Of a DNA stretch of 64,000 nt, positions 26,740-39,306 are shown piece by piece. The DNA is taken from positions 169,232,993 to 169,296,992 of the forward strand of contig CM060975.1 of NCBI GenBank assembly GCA_030765065.1, read 5' to 3'. Each line of letters begins with the position of its first letter. Within the stretch, counting starts at the first letter, position 1. Source of the DNA: Deroplatys truncata. Its lineage: Eukaryota > Arthropoda > Insecta > Mantodea > Mantidae. The notes below the pieces were generated by a model. That model was not told the DNA's origin and searched no databases. It saw only the letters and a list, made by a program, of their open reading frames with translations. Made by a program: the position numbers and the translations under genes.

Positions 26740-27310
26740 AAGGATTAGGTGATATCACCTGTTCCGGTCTCTAGCCATCTCTGGTCTTCCTAAACTTCCC
26801 CTCCCTTTCGGTTGGTAATTCATTATCTCTTTTGGTATTCTATCATCTTCATTATATAACATGTTCTTTCCAATTTCTTTTATTTTCATCAATCTTATCG
26901 TTTACTAATAAAATATTCAAATCTGATCTAATTAATTCATTTCTTATTTTGTCAGCGTTTAAATACCTCAAACGTTTCATTTCTTCGGACTGAATAAGTG
27001 GTCTCTCTCTTTTTGTTATTGTTCACGACTCTGAACCATACAATACAGTAGGTAAAGCCATAATCTTATAGAACTTGATTTGTGTTTCTTTTCTAGTTTT
27101 TCTTCCTAAAGTTCTTCTGATCGTTCCACAAACGGTTTGAAACCTATTAACCTTCATCTCAATGTCATTGTCAAATTTAAAACTAATGTCAGATCCTAGA
27201 TAATTGAAATGGGACACCTGTTCTAATATTTTACCATTTATTAGTATCTTTGATCTAATGGGATTCTTCCCTTTAAAAGCCATTATCTTTGTTTCATTTA
27301 TAGATATAGT
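26740..27310 (-). pseudogene. non-LTR retrotransposon relic, reverse transcriptase C-terminus
   Basis: On the minus strand, 27,310-27,023 reads continuously through TISINETKIMAFKGK, NYLGSDIS and LPTVLYGSES, the distal reverse transcriptase and thumb region of Jockey/RTE-like LINEs (ETKxM, YLG.xIS and LYG.E motifs). It continues with decayed frame to about 26,740, where NWKEHV and PTERERKFRKTR-like remnants match the basic end of such ORFs. The upstream catalytic YADD region is missing. A second fragment, probably of the same family, lies at 29,872 on the other strand. Confidence 0.8.
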
Positions 27311-27429
27311 TAAGCTTTAAAATTCTATTTCTGGAATAAGAGAGTCTAAAAGATTATTTCGTGTAAAACCTTGAAATTGATTCTTATTTTCTTTTCTAGC
27401 TTAGTAGGGTTAGCATCAATGTGTAATAG

Positions 27430-29800
27430 TTGACATTTGCATTCGCGGGAAAATTAAACTGGTAGGAAAGGAAAGCAGCAATCCGGAGTTGCAATGGCAC
27501 CGATCTCATAAATTTCAGGATGTTAATCATTGCAGAGGAAGATTCCGGTTAACCTTCAGTTATGCTAAGTGACGGTCACTTCCGCGGCGGATCATACGGA
27601 ACGGACGAAAGGAAGGATGCGCACGTGTCTCTCCTCTCACCGCCGACATTTATCGCAACAATCTTCACGCCCTCTTGTATGTGGAAATTACTCTGTCCTT
27701 CACGCTGCAACGGAGATTTGTGGCACGCTCCCAGTAGCCGTTACAAGTAATTATTTATGTCAGGAACTAGGAGAAGGAGGTCAGGTTTCAACACCCAACG
27801 AATTTTACCTTATAACTGCACAGGATGGTTCAACTTTTCCACTTGTTTGTTCATTTAACTTCATCCATGTGGAGTAGTTTATATTTGTAAGGAAATGCTA
27901 AACCACCACTGCCACACCAAATCCCCAACCCTTACCTGGTTCTAGCAACCAACTTAATGTTTGTCTTACCCCTCTTGTTTCCTTCGCTCCTGAGCCTGAA
28001 GCCGACATGTGTTCATAGGTTAATGTTTGAGTGCCAGACATTGACATTACACCAATACGAGACGGACTCGCCCAGGAACTAATATGGACCGTTCTTGCGA
28101 AGTATGGCTTCCAGTCACTCAAATGAAGTGTTTCCGTAATCCCCCCCCCTTTGCCGCTCACTTAAGCTTGACATTTGTTCATATACTAATGCGTGTGTGT
28201 CGGACTTTAATTCTAATCAACTCATCCAGGTTTGGTATGGAACACAGGTGATACGGAATTTCTGCCAACATTAAATAAAAAAAACACTATAGGAACCAAA
28301 TGCATCGCACGTTTCCGTGCACTAGACTTTATAGTTCACAGATGACAAAAATTCTACCCGGGGTGAGGTGCCAGAAGATTTTATCTGCTCACGTTAACAG
28401 TTTGTTTACTACTGCGTGGCCTGTTGCTAGCCATAGCGGAATTCCGCTGCGCCAAACGAAATCGAGGCGTTTATCTCCTCACGTTGGCAATTGTTTACTG
28501 CTGTGTAAATGCAGTCCCCTCGCAGACATCTGGATTATTTGCTTGGAAATCCGGACTCTATGTCCTGCTTGCGTGACGAAGATAGTAAATTTTTAAGTAG
28601 CGCATTCCTATTACTAGCGGTCTTTTGTCATCTGCGGCCTATAGTTACGTATTTTAATAGCAATTCAATGTAGCACAATATCAATCCCCATCGCTTCAAG
28701 ACAAGTTCCCAGCTTTACTCTATTATCCTGATAACTTTAAAACACAGGCACAGAGCTTCAGCATCAATATAAGCCAGATTAGAAAGGTTAAAGAAGGTTT
28801 GAGAGCAACATTCCAAATCGGCTGGGTAGACTAATGACCCGGTATTCGAATCCCAACCGTGCCTTAAATCTTTAAAATACTCGTATTACAAACTTAAAGG
28901 TAGTAATGATTGCATATTTACATATATTATATATTTGGATAAACACCTTGTATTAAGTAGCTGAAGGAATCTAAGTTTCAAATTCCAGTGATAATATCTA
29001 GGTACTAAAATCCTGATAATCTGCTCGGAACATTTCCAATTTTTGAAGGCCGTCTAACGTGATTGTAATTGCAGGTATTGTCATCCTGCTCCGAAGGACA
29101 AACACTTCCAAAAATGTCTGAAACCCAAAGTAAATCGTTATGTTTTTAATCTGAGTAATTTCGTAGGTTTCCAAAAGCTAGCAAAAATATTTTCTAAACT
29201 TTAGGAAATTCATTTCGACGTTGGTTACGCATTCTTAAGTGGTAAGTATTCCTTGTTTGTACATACCGCATAGTTCAGTGAAGTAGTATTTGTATAAGAA
29301 GCTAAAGAATAATAGACACCTACCAAAACTTAATTGCATCATCTTAATCTCAGCAAAGACTGGTGGAATTTTTCCATTAATATTAGGTGTATATCTCGAG
29401 AGCCATTAGATTACCACAAGGTCCATCTGTGCGCACCTAAATAATTTCAAAATTATTTTCTTTCTTCATTTTTCGTGAGCACGAAAGCTTTCAATGGATG
29501 GAGAGCATTAAGATGAAATATTATGCATGCACGCTTCGCTCGGAAGAGAGAAACTGAAAACCGTGAAATTCGCACTACATTTTCCTTTGGTTGAATGTAC
29601 AGCTTCGCGTGTGGAATAAAACGCTTGTGTACCACAAAGCATAATGCACTTTCCTTTAGTGCACGGAACAGTTTTCTACTGGAGAATCTAAGTGGTATAA
29701 CCATTCACTTCTTTTGCCCAATAGCTTGTCCAGCGCTCTAGCAACACACTAGCATAGCAATAGCAGAATGTTAAAGCTACATTTTCCGCGAAAATTGTTG
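27430..29800. other. no gene seen; mixed composition
   Basis: A G+C-richer block at about 27,430-28,600 holds frames on both strands without recognisable domains. A short diverged direct repeat (TTTATCTGCTCACGTTAACAG versus TTTATCTCCTCACGTTGGCA) lies at about 28,380 and 28,470. A tRNA-like scrap with TATTCGAATCCC occurs near 28,845. No gene can be supported. Confidence 0.45.

Positions 29801-29802
<2 letters not shown>

Positions 29803-29874
<72 letters not shown>
29803..29874. repeat. (ATT)n microsatellite
   Basis: About 24 ATT units ending directly at a LINE fragment. Confidence 0.95.
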
Positions 29875-30210
29875 GTATACCTGCCTCTTATATGGATCGG
29901 AAACATGGACATTGACTATAGCTCACAAAAAGAAGATAAAGACTGCCAAAATGAGATGCATAAATTGAGTAACAGGATGTACTCTTTTAGATATAATCTC
30001 AAACGAAAAAAAAATTAGGGAAGAGCTAGAGATAATTCCTGTGGAATTAAAAATTACAAATTATAGAAATGAATGAATGGAGACAGAATGTCACCAGAGA
30101 GGATCTCAAGAAAACTATTCTACCACAGGCGTAAAGGAAGCAGGCATCCGGAAAGACCAAGGAAACGAGGCCAGACACTGAAACCGGAAAAGGCTCTGTC
30201 TTTAGTCTCT
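29872..30210 (+). pseudogene. non-LTR retrotransposon 3' fragment
   Basis: Directly after the ATT run the frame reads LLYGSETWTLT, KTAKMRCINRVTG and REELEIIPVELKITNYR. This is the region after the reverse transcriptase domain in Jockey/RTE-like LINEs, with the LYGSE motif also seen on the minus strand at 27,030. It then decays into remnants of the basic GRP-type end by about 30,190. It is a truncated copy, not a gene. Confidence 0.75.
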
Positions 30211-30448
30211 GAAGTGCAGAGTATTATTACTATTTCTTTGTTTCAGCGACTATGGACCACGTTAATTCAACCGTTTGCATCCTTGAACTTTAATTCTGTT
30301 CCAGTACTCTCACATTCACTCTCTTGAGAACCTCCTTCCTCAGTCTTCTTCTTGCCTGTTTCCAGTTTTGGCACTTTTTGCAATCGATCTACCCGAAATT
30401 TCCTCCGTATAGGAACAGGCTCCTGGATGTCTGCATGCGTGATCACAA

Positions 30449-30503
<55 letters not shown>

Positions 30504-30790
30504 ATTATTATTATTATTATTGATGGCGTTGGTGGTATTCCCCAATTTCATGGTCCTACTTGGTAACATAAATATTTCACATACATTCGCAATGACATGA
30601 AACATAAAATTTCGCCATTGTCATGACCATCATTATTATCATTTCCGTGACCTGTTACGTCTTTTCAAGAGAATTTATCTTGACATCCAGTTGCTCGATT
30701 TAAGTTTCTATGGCTTGTGGTCATAGTGGTGCCACATCGGCCATTTGTGTTACTTATGCCACTAGACCATTATTCTGAGAAAAGCATCAG
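30449..30790 (+). repeat. (ATT)n plus 270-bp body, unit 1 of a diverged tandem pair
   Basis: An ATT array (30,449-30,521) is followed by GGTGGTATTCCCCAATTTCA, CCATTGTCAT, GACCTGTTACGTCT and TAAGTTTCTATGGC. The same ordered motifs recur in the next unit. Confidence 0.8.
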
Positions 30791-30806
30791 TTTTCGTTAT
30801 AACGTT

Positions 30807-30821
30807 TATTATTACTATTAC

Positions 30822-30876
<55 letters not shown>

Positions 30877-31135
30877 GTGGTGGTGGTATTCTCCAACTTT
30901 TTAATGATCCTACTTCATAGTATTAACATTTCACATTTAAAGCATAGCTCACATATACGTAATGGAATGACAGATAATATTTCTCCATTGTCATATCAAT
31001 GTCAACTTTCTGGTTTAGGTTGTGAACCTGTTACGTCTGTTTAAGAAAATTTATTCTTGACATCTAATTTCTTGTTTTAAGTTTATATAGCCTCTGGTCA
31101 CTTTGGTGTCACTGCGGCCAGTATTCTTACAAAAA
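30807..31135 (+). repeat. (ATT)n plus 260-bp body, unit 2 of a diverged tandem pair
   Basis: ATT array (30,807-30,876), then GGTGGTATTCTCCAACTTTT, CCATTGTCAT, AACCTGTTACGTCT and TAAGTTTATATAGCC. It parallels unit 1 at a period of about 355-360 bp, diverged by point changes and small indels. Confidence 0.8.
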
Positions 31136-31419
31136 TATCAGTTGTCCGCATTAGAAGCGTTGCGTTAGGTAACGGTTTGTGAGAGACGAAAAGACGATTC
31201 AGCTAAACTAACCGGTCAAAATATAAAAACTGCATTACCGATGTTCTTGGGTAAAATGCTTCTATGTCACTGGTCTGGATTTGCTTCTGTGTAACTATTC
31301 ATTAATTTGTACAAATAATAAACTACTACCTTCAACCTTCTCAGTGTATACACCCTAATAAATAATCTTCTTTCAACAAATTTAATAATAGAAACGGTAA
31401 TGTATGAAATTAAAAAATA

Positions 31420-31975
31420 TGATGTGTTCACTCACACGACTTTCTCTACTCTTGTAAAACCATTTTTTTCAAACGTTTATTCTTCATCTACATCCTATCA
31501 ATCGAGATATGAGTATTCAAGCGATAGTCTTGAAGACTTTAAGCGATAGTCAAATCTTTTAAGAGCCGGTTGCTATGTCGAGCATTCCATTCTCTTTGCA
31601 TGTCCAGGGCATAAAAAAGAATAATGAATTCCCATTTTTGAAAAAGTATACGTATTGAAACACTCAAACAAATAACATGGAATATCTCGGAAATGGTTCA
31701 CTCTACAAACAAACAATGTATATGACATAAATTGTGTGCTTTAACGAGATCTACATTTTTTGTACAGCAACATTTTGTCTATCTCTTACGGTTTACCAGT
31801 TATGAGAGTCATTCCAGGAGAGAGCTTTTGGGGGCATTCCCAGAAAATTCAAGATATATATTTTATATTTCATAAAAATATCTTAAATATATGATATTTT
31901 AATCAAAATCGTTAGAGTCATGTTTGAGAAAATCAAAATTTTCTAAAGATGTTCCATGTAAAGGTTAAAGTAGAT
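31420..31975 (-). repeat. dispersed repeat family R, left part
   Basis: It starts with GACTTTCTCTACTCTTG and carries the family blocks in minus orientation up to GTTCCATGTAAAGGT. There a foreign segment of about 0.93 kb begins. The continuation is at 32,903. Confidence 0.6.
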
Positions 31976-32902
31976 TATATTTGTTAGTAGTTGGAAGATG
32001 CTTCATGTTTATCTGCACCACGTATGGGATCCAATTTGTCGCGGTCACTTCGTGTTATCTATTGCTAAGCGCCTGTTATTGTTTTACTACTTTAAATGTT
32101 GGGTTCTTTGTTCTCCGGCTAGCTATTATTACTACTCAGTCGAGCATATCTCTTGAACAGGGTGTGTAAACGGAAGGAATTTGTTACTGAAAGATAACAC
32201 TTATAAAAGAATTCGTTTTTACACTTTTATTACCGCCACAATTAATTAATTTCACATATTGACTCTTGATACACGCCCGACTGAAACTGTTATATTTTCT
32301 AATATCACTATAATCACTTATTTACTGCACGTTATTAATTCGCGTATTTCACATTTATAACAAACTTTAAGACGCGAGAGATTCTGTAGAATTGCGCGAC
32401 GTATAACGCGTGAACGATTCTCTTAAACTGTGCGACGTATAACCTTTGTATGATTCTATTGGACTGAGCGACGTTTACCTCGTGAATTATTCTGTCAAAC
32501 TGAGCGAAACCTGTCTCTGGCACGGAATTTATACTCCCTCACCCGATATGCCTAAAGATTATAAACGAGCTGCTTATTGGTTAATAAAACGCGCCAACAT
32601 TAGCGTCTATATTCATATCCAATCAAAATTACGAACACATATGCTCTAGGGAAGAAATTCCCTCCATTTCTACAGAAAAGTGCGCTAGTCTGACGTCATT
32701 TGTTTGTCTCTTCTAATTGATAAACAACTCACCCCCTCGCTCATTGTTACCCGCTCTTATTGTCAGTTTCAGTGAGGCCGTGTAAACTTATTTCCTAACA
32801 ATGCTTATAATTAACAAACATCTCAAATCAATGTCATACAATAATGCTTATTTACACTATAATCACTCTGACATTTACATTGTTGTGATATAAAATACTG
32901 CC
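31976..32902. mobile_element. unclassified insertion inside a family R repeat
   Basis: Family R similarity stops after AAAGGT at about 31,970 and resumes at CAAGGTGTATGGG near 32,903, so about 0.93 kb is inserted, perhaps with a 5-bp AAGGT duplication. The insert has no transposase or reverse transcriptase frame. It contains a 36-bp tandem repeat (32,371-32,505). Its size and a 5-bp duplication would suit a solo LTR, but I see no clean TG...CA ends. Confidence 0.45.
32371..32505 (-). repeat. 36-bp tandem repeat, about 3.5-4 units
   Basis: Each unit carries ATTCT...GACTGAGCGACGT-like sequence on the plus strand. On the minus strand the units stay open in one frame and read a 12-residue pattern (VAQSNRIIQRLY, VAQFKRIVHALY, VAQFYRIS). 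It lies in a 62-residue open frame, 32,335-32,523. I do not recognise it as a protein, and the open frame may simply follow from a repeat length divisible by three. Confidence 0.7.
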
Positions 32903-33170
32903 ACAAGGTGTATGGGTATTTTCTTGAAAATATTCGTGTCGTATCTTTGAAAGATACTGAACCTAAATACTAAGTTTGGTATTTATCCGACTTTTCATTT
33001 TGAGTTATGCTGCTCACGGATACACAGACACACACATACCTTTTTCTAAAAATGCTTTTTTGGATTTGGGGGCCTCAAAACATGTATTTCCGGTCAAATC
33101 TCGGTATCTAATTTTTGGGTGGAATACAATACTTCCCCTACTTACTATACGTAGTAGAGAAATTAAAAAT
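32903..33170 (-). repeat. dispersed repeat family R, right part
   Basis: This copy is well preserved: GGGTATTTTCTTGAAAATATTC, TGAACCTAAATACTAAGTTTG, the ACACAGACACACACATACC stretch, and TAATTTTTGGGTGGAATAC. It ends in GTAGTAGAGAAATTAAAAATG. It continues the part at 31,420-31,975. Confidence 0.7.
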
Positions 33171-33199
33171 GACTGTACAGATCCGCTAGAATGCAAAAA

Positions 33200-34780
33200 C
33201 AGATAGCATAAAGATAGTTTGCCTCATCGAAGCTGTAAAGTGTAGAAACAAACAAAATGAACTTTGAAAAGAACCTGCACGCAACAATAGGATACTACTT
33301 CGTTCTCTTCATTTTGTGTTTCTTATTTTAAAATTCCTTTTCAGATTTTTGAGTTTAATTTCATTACAGAATCAGAGGATGCGTGGTCACTATACTGCTA
33401 TAAGTGGCAATTATTAAATTATTTAAATGCCTCCTAATATTATGCTCCAAAGGCAATGCCGACTGTTTACAACAAAATAAACATGTTTTACCGCTGAGAA
33501 GTAGAAAGAAGTACAAATATCCCATGAAGAATAACATGTGTACAACAAGGCGATTCAAGAAGACGATTGAAGCAACTCGGTATTTATACCTATGTATCAA
33601 AACTAGGTGGAATGACGAGTGTGGAGGGATGCGGGTGACACAAAACAGCATGGTGGTAAAACAATAATTAAATCTTCTAAATAGTATGAATCTGCGAATA
33701 TTGACAACGAAGAATATCGCTTGGGGTTTTGTATGAACTATGAATAAGATTTTTTCTCAATTTTCTATCAAACATTCCAAAACTTGCTAGCTTTAGAACA
33801 ATAACTATGTTTCCAGATGTTTTCCGCAATACGAATGACACCAAACATCGATTCAAAAGCAGCATTTGTCACAAATGTCCCTTTTTAGATATAATTTATG
33901 ATTTCTTTCATTCTGTTATTGCGCATTGAACCGAGAATTCGCAATCCCTACCTTCTGCTCCTCTTCCCTATTCATGGTTCTTTGTTTCCATACAATATTA
34001 TTTGCTACCCTTTTCCTTCGGTTCTCCAGGCGATATCGATTCTATTGCATCTACAAAAATTTTCACTTCCTGTTCTTTTAAACAGATATAACACTAGGTT
34101 CTTTATAAGAGTCTGGGAATGCATTGCATTCCTGGTATTAAAAGAGTGTCTACAGGTTTGCTTTGAGAAAATGTTGTTAGTACTTTAGTAATTTTAGTAA
34201 GTTTCAGGTGGTTTTAATGAAAACACAATTAAAAGTTTTTTGTAATATTTCAGGTCGCTGGGGGCAGTTAGCCTATGGGTTGCTTACAATGGGGGATAGA
34301 CTTAGAGAACAGATCGGTACCGGAGTGCGAGGGTCCATTGGTGACTGTCGGGAAGGGAGAGGTGTCAAATAAATACCCAAGGGTAGTATAAAAAACTAAC
34401 GACTATATTCTGGGATACTTTAACATACCTAAGAGTGGGCGTAATTAGGCATAACCACACATATCTTACCTGGAAACCTCTAGTCGGACTTGCGGTGACG
34501 CTGGGTTAAATGTTAAATAGTTAGAGCCCTGATGATCTAGTCTCGGCGCCGTAGCGTGTAGAAAAGGAATCGAGAGCTTGACCCACATGCATGACCAATA
34601 TATACCCCTCAAAAAGCCCGGTATCCTACACGCCTATGCTTCCTACATTACCACATCTTTTAACACTTCATGCAATCTAACGCAATTCCCAGACCGTGGT
34701 TCGAACTGTACGATGTACACTACAACATAGGTTTTTTGAGGACGGTTTCCAGGTTTTCCGAAACATGCCTTCTAGTAGCA
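33200..34780. other. no gene seen
   Basis: Frames at 33,364-33,667 on both strands and 33,898-34,188 show no recognisable domain. A G+C-richer patch at 34,255-34,620 is unassigned. Confidence 0.45.
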
Positions 34781-34792
34781 AGAGTATTTTGT

Positions 34793-35630
34793 TTACTTTC
34801 TCTGCCACCTATCTACAGTCGGTAATCCATCCAAAAATTTTACTCGAGATTTCACCAACATGTTCCGAGGTCCCTTAAATGTAAATAAAAGTATTTAGTA
34901 AATAGCACGAGTATGTACGTGTGTGTATGAGCACCATATCTCCAAAACGATATGTCTGGTAAATAAAACATGGTATTTAAGTTCGATATACTCCAAAGAT
35001 GCGACACGAAGATTTTCAAGAATATCCACCTTCCCAAAGTAACCTTCACCTAAACTTTTATTTAGTTAAAAATAGGTCTTAAAGACTTTATTAGAATGTT
35101 ATGTATTTAAGATATTATACATGGCAAATAAAATGCAAACAGTGAATTTTTTGGGAATATCCTGCAAATCCATTTACATACTAAAGGATATTTATCTTAT
35201 TTTGTACAACTGGTAAACCGAAAGAGGAAAACAATAACAAATAAAAATCTTTAAAGAGCACAGGATTTATTTCCAATAACCTCTTTATGGCATCAGCCAT
35301 TTCTAACATATTCGTTAATATTGCTTTGAATAGTTCAGTACTTTATTGCTTTAATATGCTGGCACTATTCAGTTGTTTCCTGCGATGTGATGGAAAGAGT
35401 GCAAAGGTTTAAGAACCAGCTTAGATGTTTCATTTAAGCCTACTATTAAATACCTGACCAACGATTTGCTTTCCTTTATTTCTCTTGTGCTTACACAGAG
35501 ATGTGTAATGTAAACTATTTCTCCAAGGGTTTATCTCAAATGGCATTAAGTAGACAGAAACATAAGCTTTCGTAAGAATAGTGTGGAGAAGTTATATGAA
35601 AATAAACGATAGTAGTTAGAGAAAGTCTGG
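34793..35630 (+). repeat. dispersed repeat family R, near full-length copy
   Basis: It starts TTTACTTTCTCTGCCACC and ends GTAGTTAGAGAAAGTCTGG, about 835 bp. In between lie CCATCCAAAAATTTTACTCG, CTCCAAAACGATATGTC, CTCCAAAGATGCGACACG and ATTTTCAAGAATATCCACC, in family order. It has no coding capacity. Confidence 0.7.
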
Positions 35631-35939
35631 TTAAGGCAACACGTAAGACTTTTACTTTAATTTTCCATTTTTTGTTTTAAGAATTAAGCAGATTATTTGT
35701 AGAACATTTTAGCGTATCGTTCATCTAAGTCATTCAATTCCAAATAAATTTGATAGCTCATTTTAGAAGTTCGCTACAAGAATGAGTTATCATTAATTTG
35801 TAACACCTGGCGTGAGCGCATTAATTACTTCGAAGCTTTAGAAAGATACTCAAATAGTTATTCTTTGCAACCACTGTGTACGTGTATAGTGCATGCCCAT
35901 CTAGTTCCTATTAATAAAAAAATCTTATGCGACAAATTC

Positions 35940-36065
35940 ACTTCACTTTCTCTACTCATTATCCTTTATTTTTAAACAGTTTCTACAAACTATTCTTAGG
36001 AAAACGTACTTTTCTATCTTCTTAATTTTAATCGAGATAATCCTTTGCAGAAATAGTTGCATTAT
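35940..36065 (-). repeat. dispersed repeat family R, end fragment
   Basis: CACTTTCTCTACTCATTATC followed by CAAACTATTCTTAGGAAAACG matches the minus-orientation start of the other copies. It stops shortly before a LINE relic. Confidence 0.5.
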
Positions 36066-36129
36066 GCAGTCTTAGCTTAAGCCATGCATATTTACGCTAT
36101 GCCACACATACGAGCGTAGGTGTGTATAT

Positions 36130-36810
36130 AGACTCTGTACTAACCCTCCGACTACACTTCTTTGGTTCCTGGGCACGCTGGTATTAGAGTAAATGAGATA
36201 ACACTCTCTCAAAGAGAGGAACGGAGCTTGTTTATTGGCCTGAGCTCTTCTGCGGCGTTCCGACTAGACCTGTCAACTACGAGATAACCCAGCTTACAGC
36301 GAGAGCTGATCTTGAAATCGGAGTAAGCAAACCACCGCCAGACAGGTCCAAGCCTTAATATAGTGGTCTGACCGGAGAGTGAGGGGTTTTTTCCTGAATT
36401 TGACCAAATTTAAGCTCAGGAGTTGTGGGCTGTTACAGGCCACAACACATAATACTGTTAATATTCAACCAATAAGTTTAATTCATGAAAATATTAGTAT
36501 CCTTTGTAAAGAAACTTGATTAAGTCCACCAATTTATGCTTTATATTTACAGATATATTCATTTAGTCAACATGGTATTTATTATTATGTAATTTATAGA
36601 AGAGTCAGAGGCGGCTTACACAAGACTCTTTTTGTCGGAAATGTGAGAGGGATTTTGAGACCTCATAGCATATACTATGTGAATAAAAAGGCGTCGCTAT
36701 GCATAGACATTCCTAGGGTCCTTTTTGGAACCTGAGGAGATAAGAAGGGCAGATATCAAGGACGTGGTCCGTTTTATACGGACCATTGGACTTGAGTATT
36801 GCTTAGGATA
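36130..36810 (+). pseudogene. non-LTR retrotransposon tail relic
   Basis: VPGHAGIRVNE at about 36,170-36,205 is the distal RNase H motif of Jockey/R1-like LINEs. About 400 bases later CRKCERDFETS and RRADIKDVVRFIRTIGLE (36,630-36,795) match the zinc-knuckle and C-terminal stretch that ends such ORFs. Stops and frame changes separate the pieces. It differs in detail from the tail at 12,382, so it is a separate copy or subfamily. Confidence 0.75.
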
Positions 36811-37159
36811 AGGGGCACAAAGCCTACGTCCAGGTCTTTTTAAGTCATCATCATCATCCTCATTATCATACATTTCGTTGAAGGTACAAGGGTATACAGG
36901 AAACCGAATCAATAGCTAGATCTTAAAGTGCGGGTTGCTCTATGCTGGCCATACGCTAATTTCAATTCCGTACTCTTTCAATGAGATCGCGAGAAATAAT
37001 TAATAGCGACACCACTGACGTGTGCTTTCACAAATCATTTCCTAACCACTTTCCACAAACAATTCTTATAAAAGCTCAGTCTTTTATCCACTTCTTTGTA
37101 ATATGGAGATAAACTTTCATTACATATTAACTAATTTCATTGTAGTTATACGTAGGGAC

Positions 37160-39050
37160 ACAACAGCCTAAAGCACCATAAAGCTATGACAGATCATATT
37201 CTATAATTATATAAAGCATAAATTAATTTGTGAATAAATCTTAAATCCTTGTGGTAGCATTAGTTGTTTACTATGGATAAAAACGAGGGAACTTATTTGA
37301 AATTATGCAGAAAAATTTAAGGGGCTTCCCTTTATTTTATAACATACGACAGAATTGAAATTGGGATTCATTCCTATACTGATCTCTGAAATAATCCTAC
37401 ATGTTAACAAATGAAAGAATTTCTTTCTCTTTAATATTCTCCCTGGCTGAAAAAGAATGCTAAAATTAAAAACAGCGAGCAGAGCTCTGTTAAATTTTTC
37501 TTTCCTCACACTAGTCATACCCACCCCCTTCACGCACACACGCAAGCGCACATTCTGGCGAATTGAAAGAATACTTCAGGTCAGAGTTCACAAAAGCTGC
37601 AACGCAAACAAAAGATAAAAATCGATCTTTTCTGTCCGCTACGGATGAACAAACGCCAAGTAAAAGAAAACACTCCCTAGCGCACGACCTCTGTCCCATA
37701 AGAAGTCGTGATATTCCCTTTTTATAACTTAGCACTGTCCCACGGACCGTGAAATAGCCTGAAGGCACCGCACAACCAGATAAAAATGGAAACCGGTGAA
37801 TTCTCACAACAAATTTGAAATTGCCTCCGGTGATCAGCCGAAAGGGAAGACTTAAACTCGACCAACTGAATGAAAAGTTATCTCCAGAGCTAGCAGTTCT
37901 GGAAGAGAAGATTCTTACTTTTTATATAATGCTCCTTTCTTCAGAAGAGAAAACATATTCTTGTAATATAAACACTAATGATAAGAGGAATATTGCTGAA
38001 ATTCGTTTTAAAATGAACTAAAAGTTTTTTTTGCATGTTATATACCTAGAGACCAGCATAAAAAATTCTCATATTTAATGCAAAGCAAGAAGAATTTTCA
38101 AGAATCCTAATTTGCGGAATATGATTATTTTCTCACTTATAATATTATGGTAGCAGGTTTATAGAATTTAGGAAATGCTTAGATAATTAGTGTTAAAGAA
38201 AGCTGACACATTCACTTTGTTTCCCTCTTATTTATATCTGTAATTATCCTAACAATGAACGAAATAATTAATTTTTGCAATGAATTTTTTATAGGCGGCG
38301 AAATACACTCATTCTAGATCCACATGAATAGACAGAATTCTTCATTTCTCAATTCTCGATATCGATACTACCCTTTCAGTACCAGTGCTCCATACTTAGC
38401 TTATAAAAATATTCTAGAGGAAACAGCCGCTCCACTGCACCATGGCGTTTCTCTTAGGTTTATAAATATTTATACATAATATTTTACTAAATTCTGCGAC
38501 ATTTGCTTTTAATTCTCGAACTATATGTCTTTTTATTCATTTCAAAAAACCTACATATTTTCTCTTAAATGTGGTACAAACTAACAAATATACGTATGAA
38601 TTGTAATGATGATGATGGTGTTAATGATGCCAAATTCTCTGCTTTTCCCGTATAATTCTATATTGAGTTGAAAACTATCGATTAAGTATCAAATAATTTC
38701 GTTAGATGAATAAACACTTTATTCTTCTACTAGAAAAGTTGTTGAAGACCTTTTCTCCACAGAAATCTCAATGTGGAGATGAACATACTCTTTAAATTTC
38801 ATATATATTTTGTGAGACTTGTCACTGTTCCAAAATGTTTTCTTGCGTATTATATACATTGCTCTGGTGGATTATTATTTGCGTTCACAACCACACTTCA
38901 TTCATATTTTATTTAATATTATTGCTATATACCAAGTGAGTCAACTGCCCTTAATTATTTTTTAATTTATGCAACATGCTAAGCGACATATTTGACTTAC
39001 GTCTTTCTTGAATGCCTTCTAATGGCTGATTTGTGTAACCCTTTATAGAG
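37160..39050. other. no gene seen
   Basis: AT-rich, with only composition-driven short frames. A degraded family R end may lie at about 37,030-37,130, just before it. Confidence 0.45.
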
Positions 39051-39063
39051 GAGGGATAGGTAA

Positions 39064-39306
39064 AAAAAAAATTGAGTTTTATTTATGGACGCTCTTTAAC
39101 TACTATGGTTCTTAGCGTCCCATTCTATATTGGGCGTGAAACACCTGTAATTTTGCTCAGAGGCCTCTTTATCAGGCTTGAGGTTCTTTTACGTGCCGTA
39201 AATCTACGACACGGGACCACCGGCTTTACTTCCCTTCCGAAGGAAGCCGTGCTAACGATTTTTACGCCCGAAAAAATCCATCGCCCTCCGCCGGGTTTGA
39301 ACCCGC
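39064..39306 (-). repeat. tRNA-derived SINE, family A copy 2 (head truncated)
   Basis: It shares the family A body and ends within the B-box region (GGGTTTGAACCCGC). It lacks the outer half of the tRNA head. The 12-bp AGGGATAGGTAA at 39,052-39,063 is repeated exactly at 39,307-39,318, a clean target-site duplication, so this was a 5'-truncated retrotransposition event. Confidence 0.92.

Noticed and set aside
29688..30920. Poly-leucine, poly-isoleucine, poly-tyrosine and poly-asparagine frames
   Set aside because: Translations of ATT arrays in different frames.
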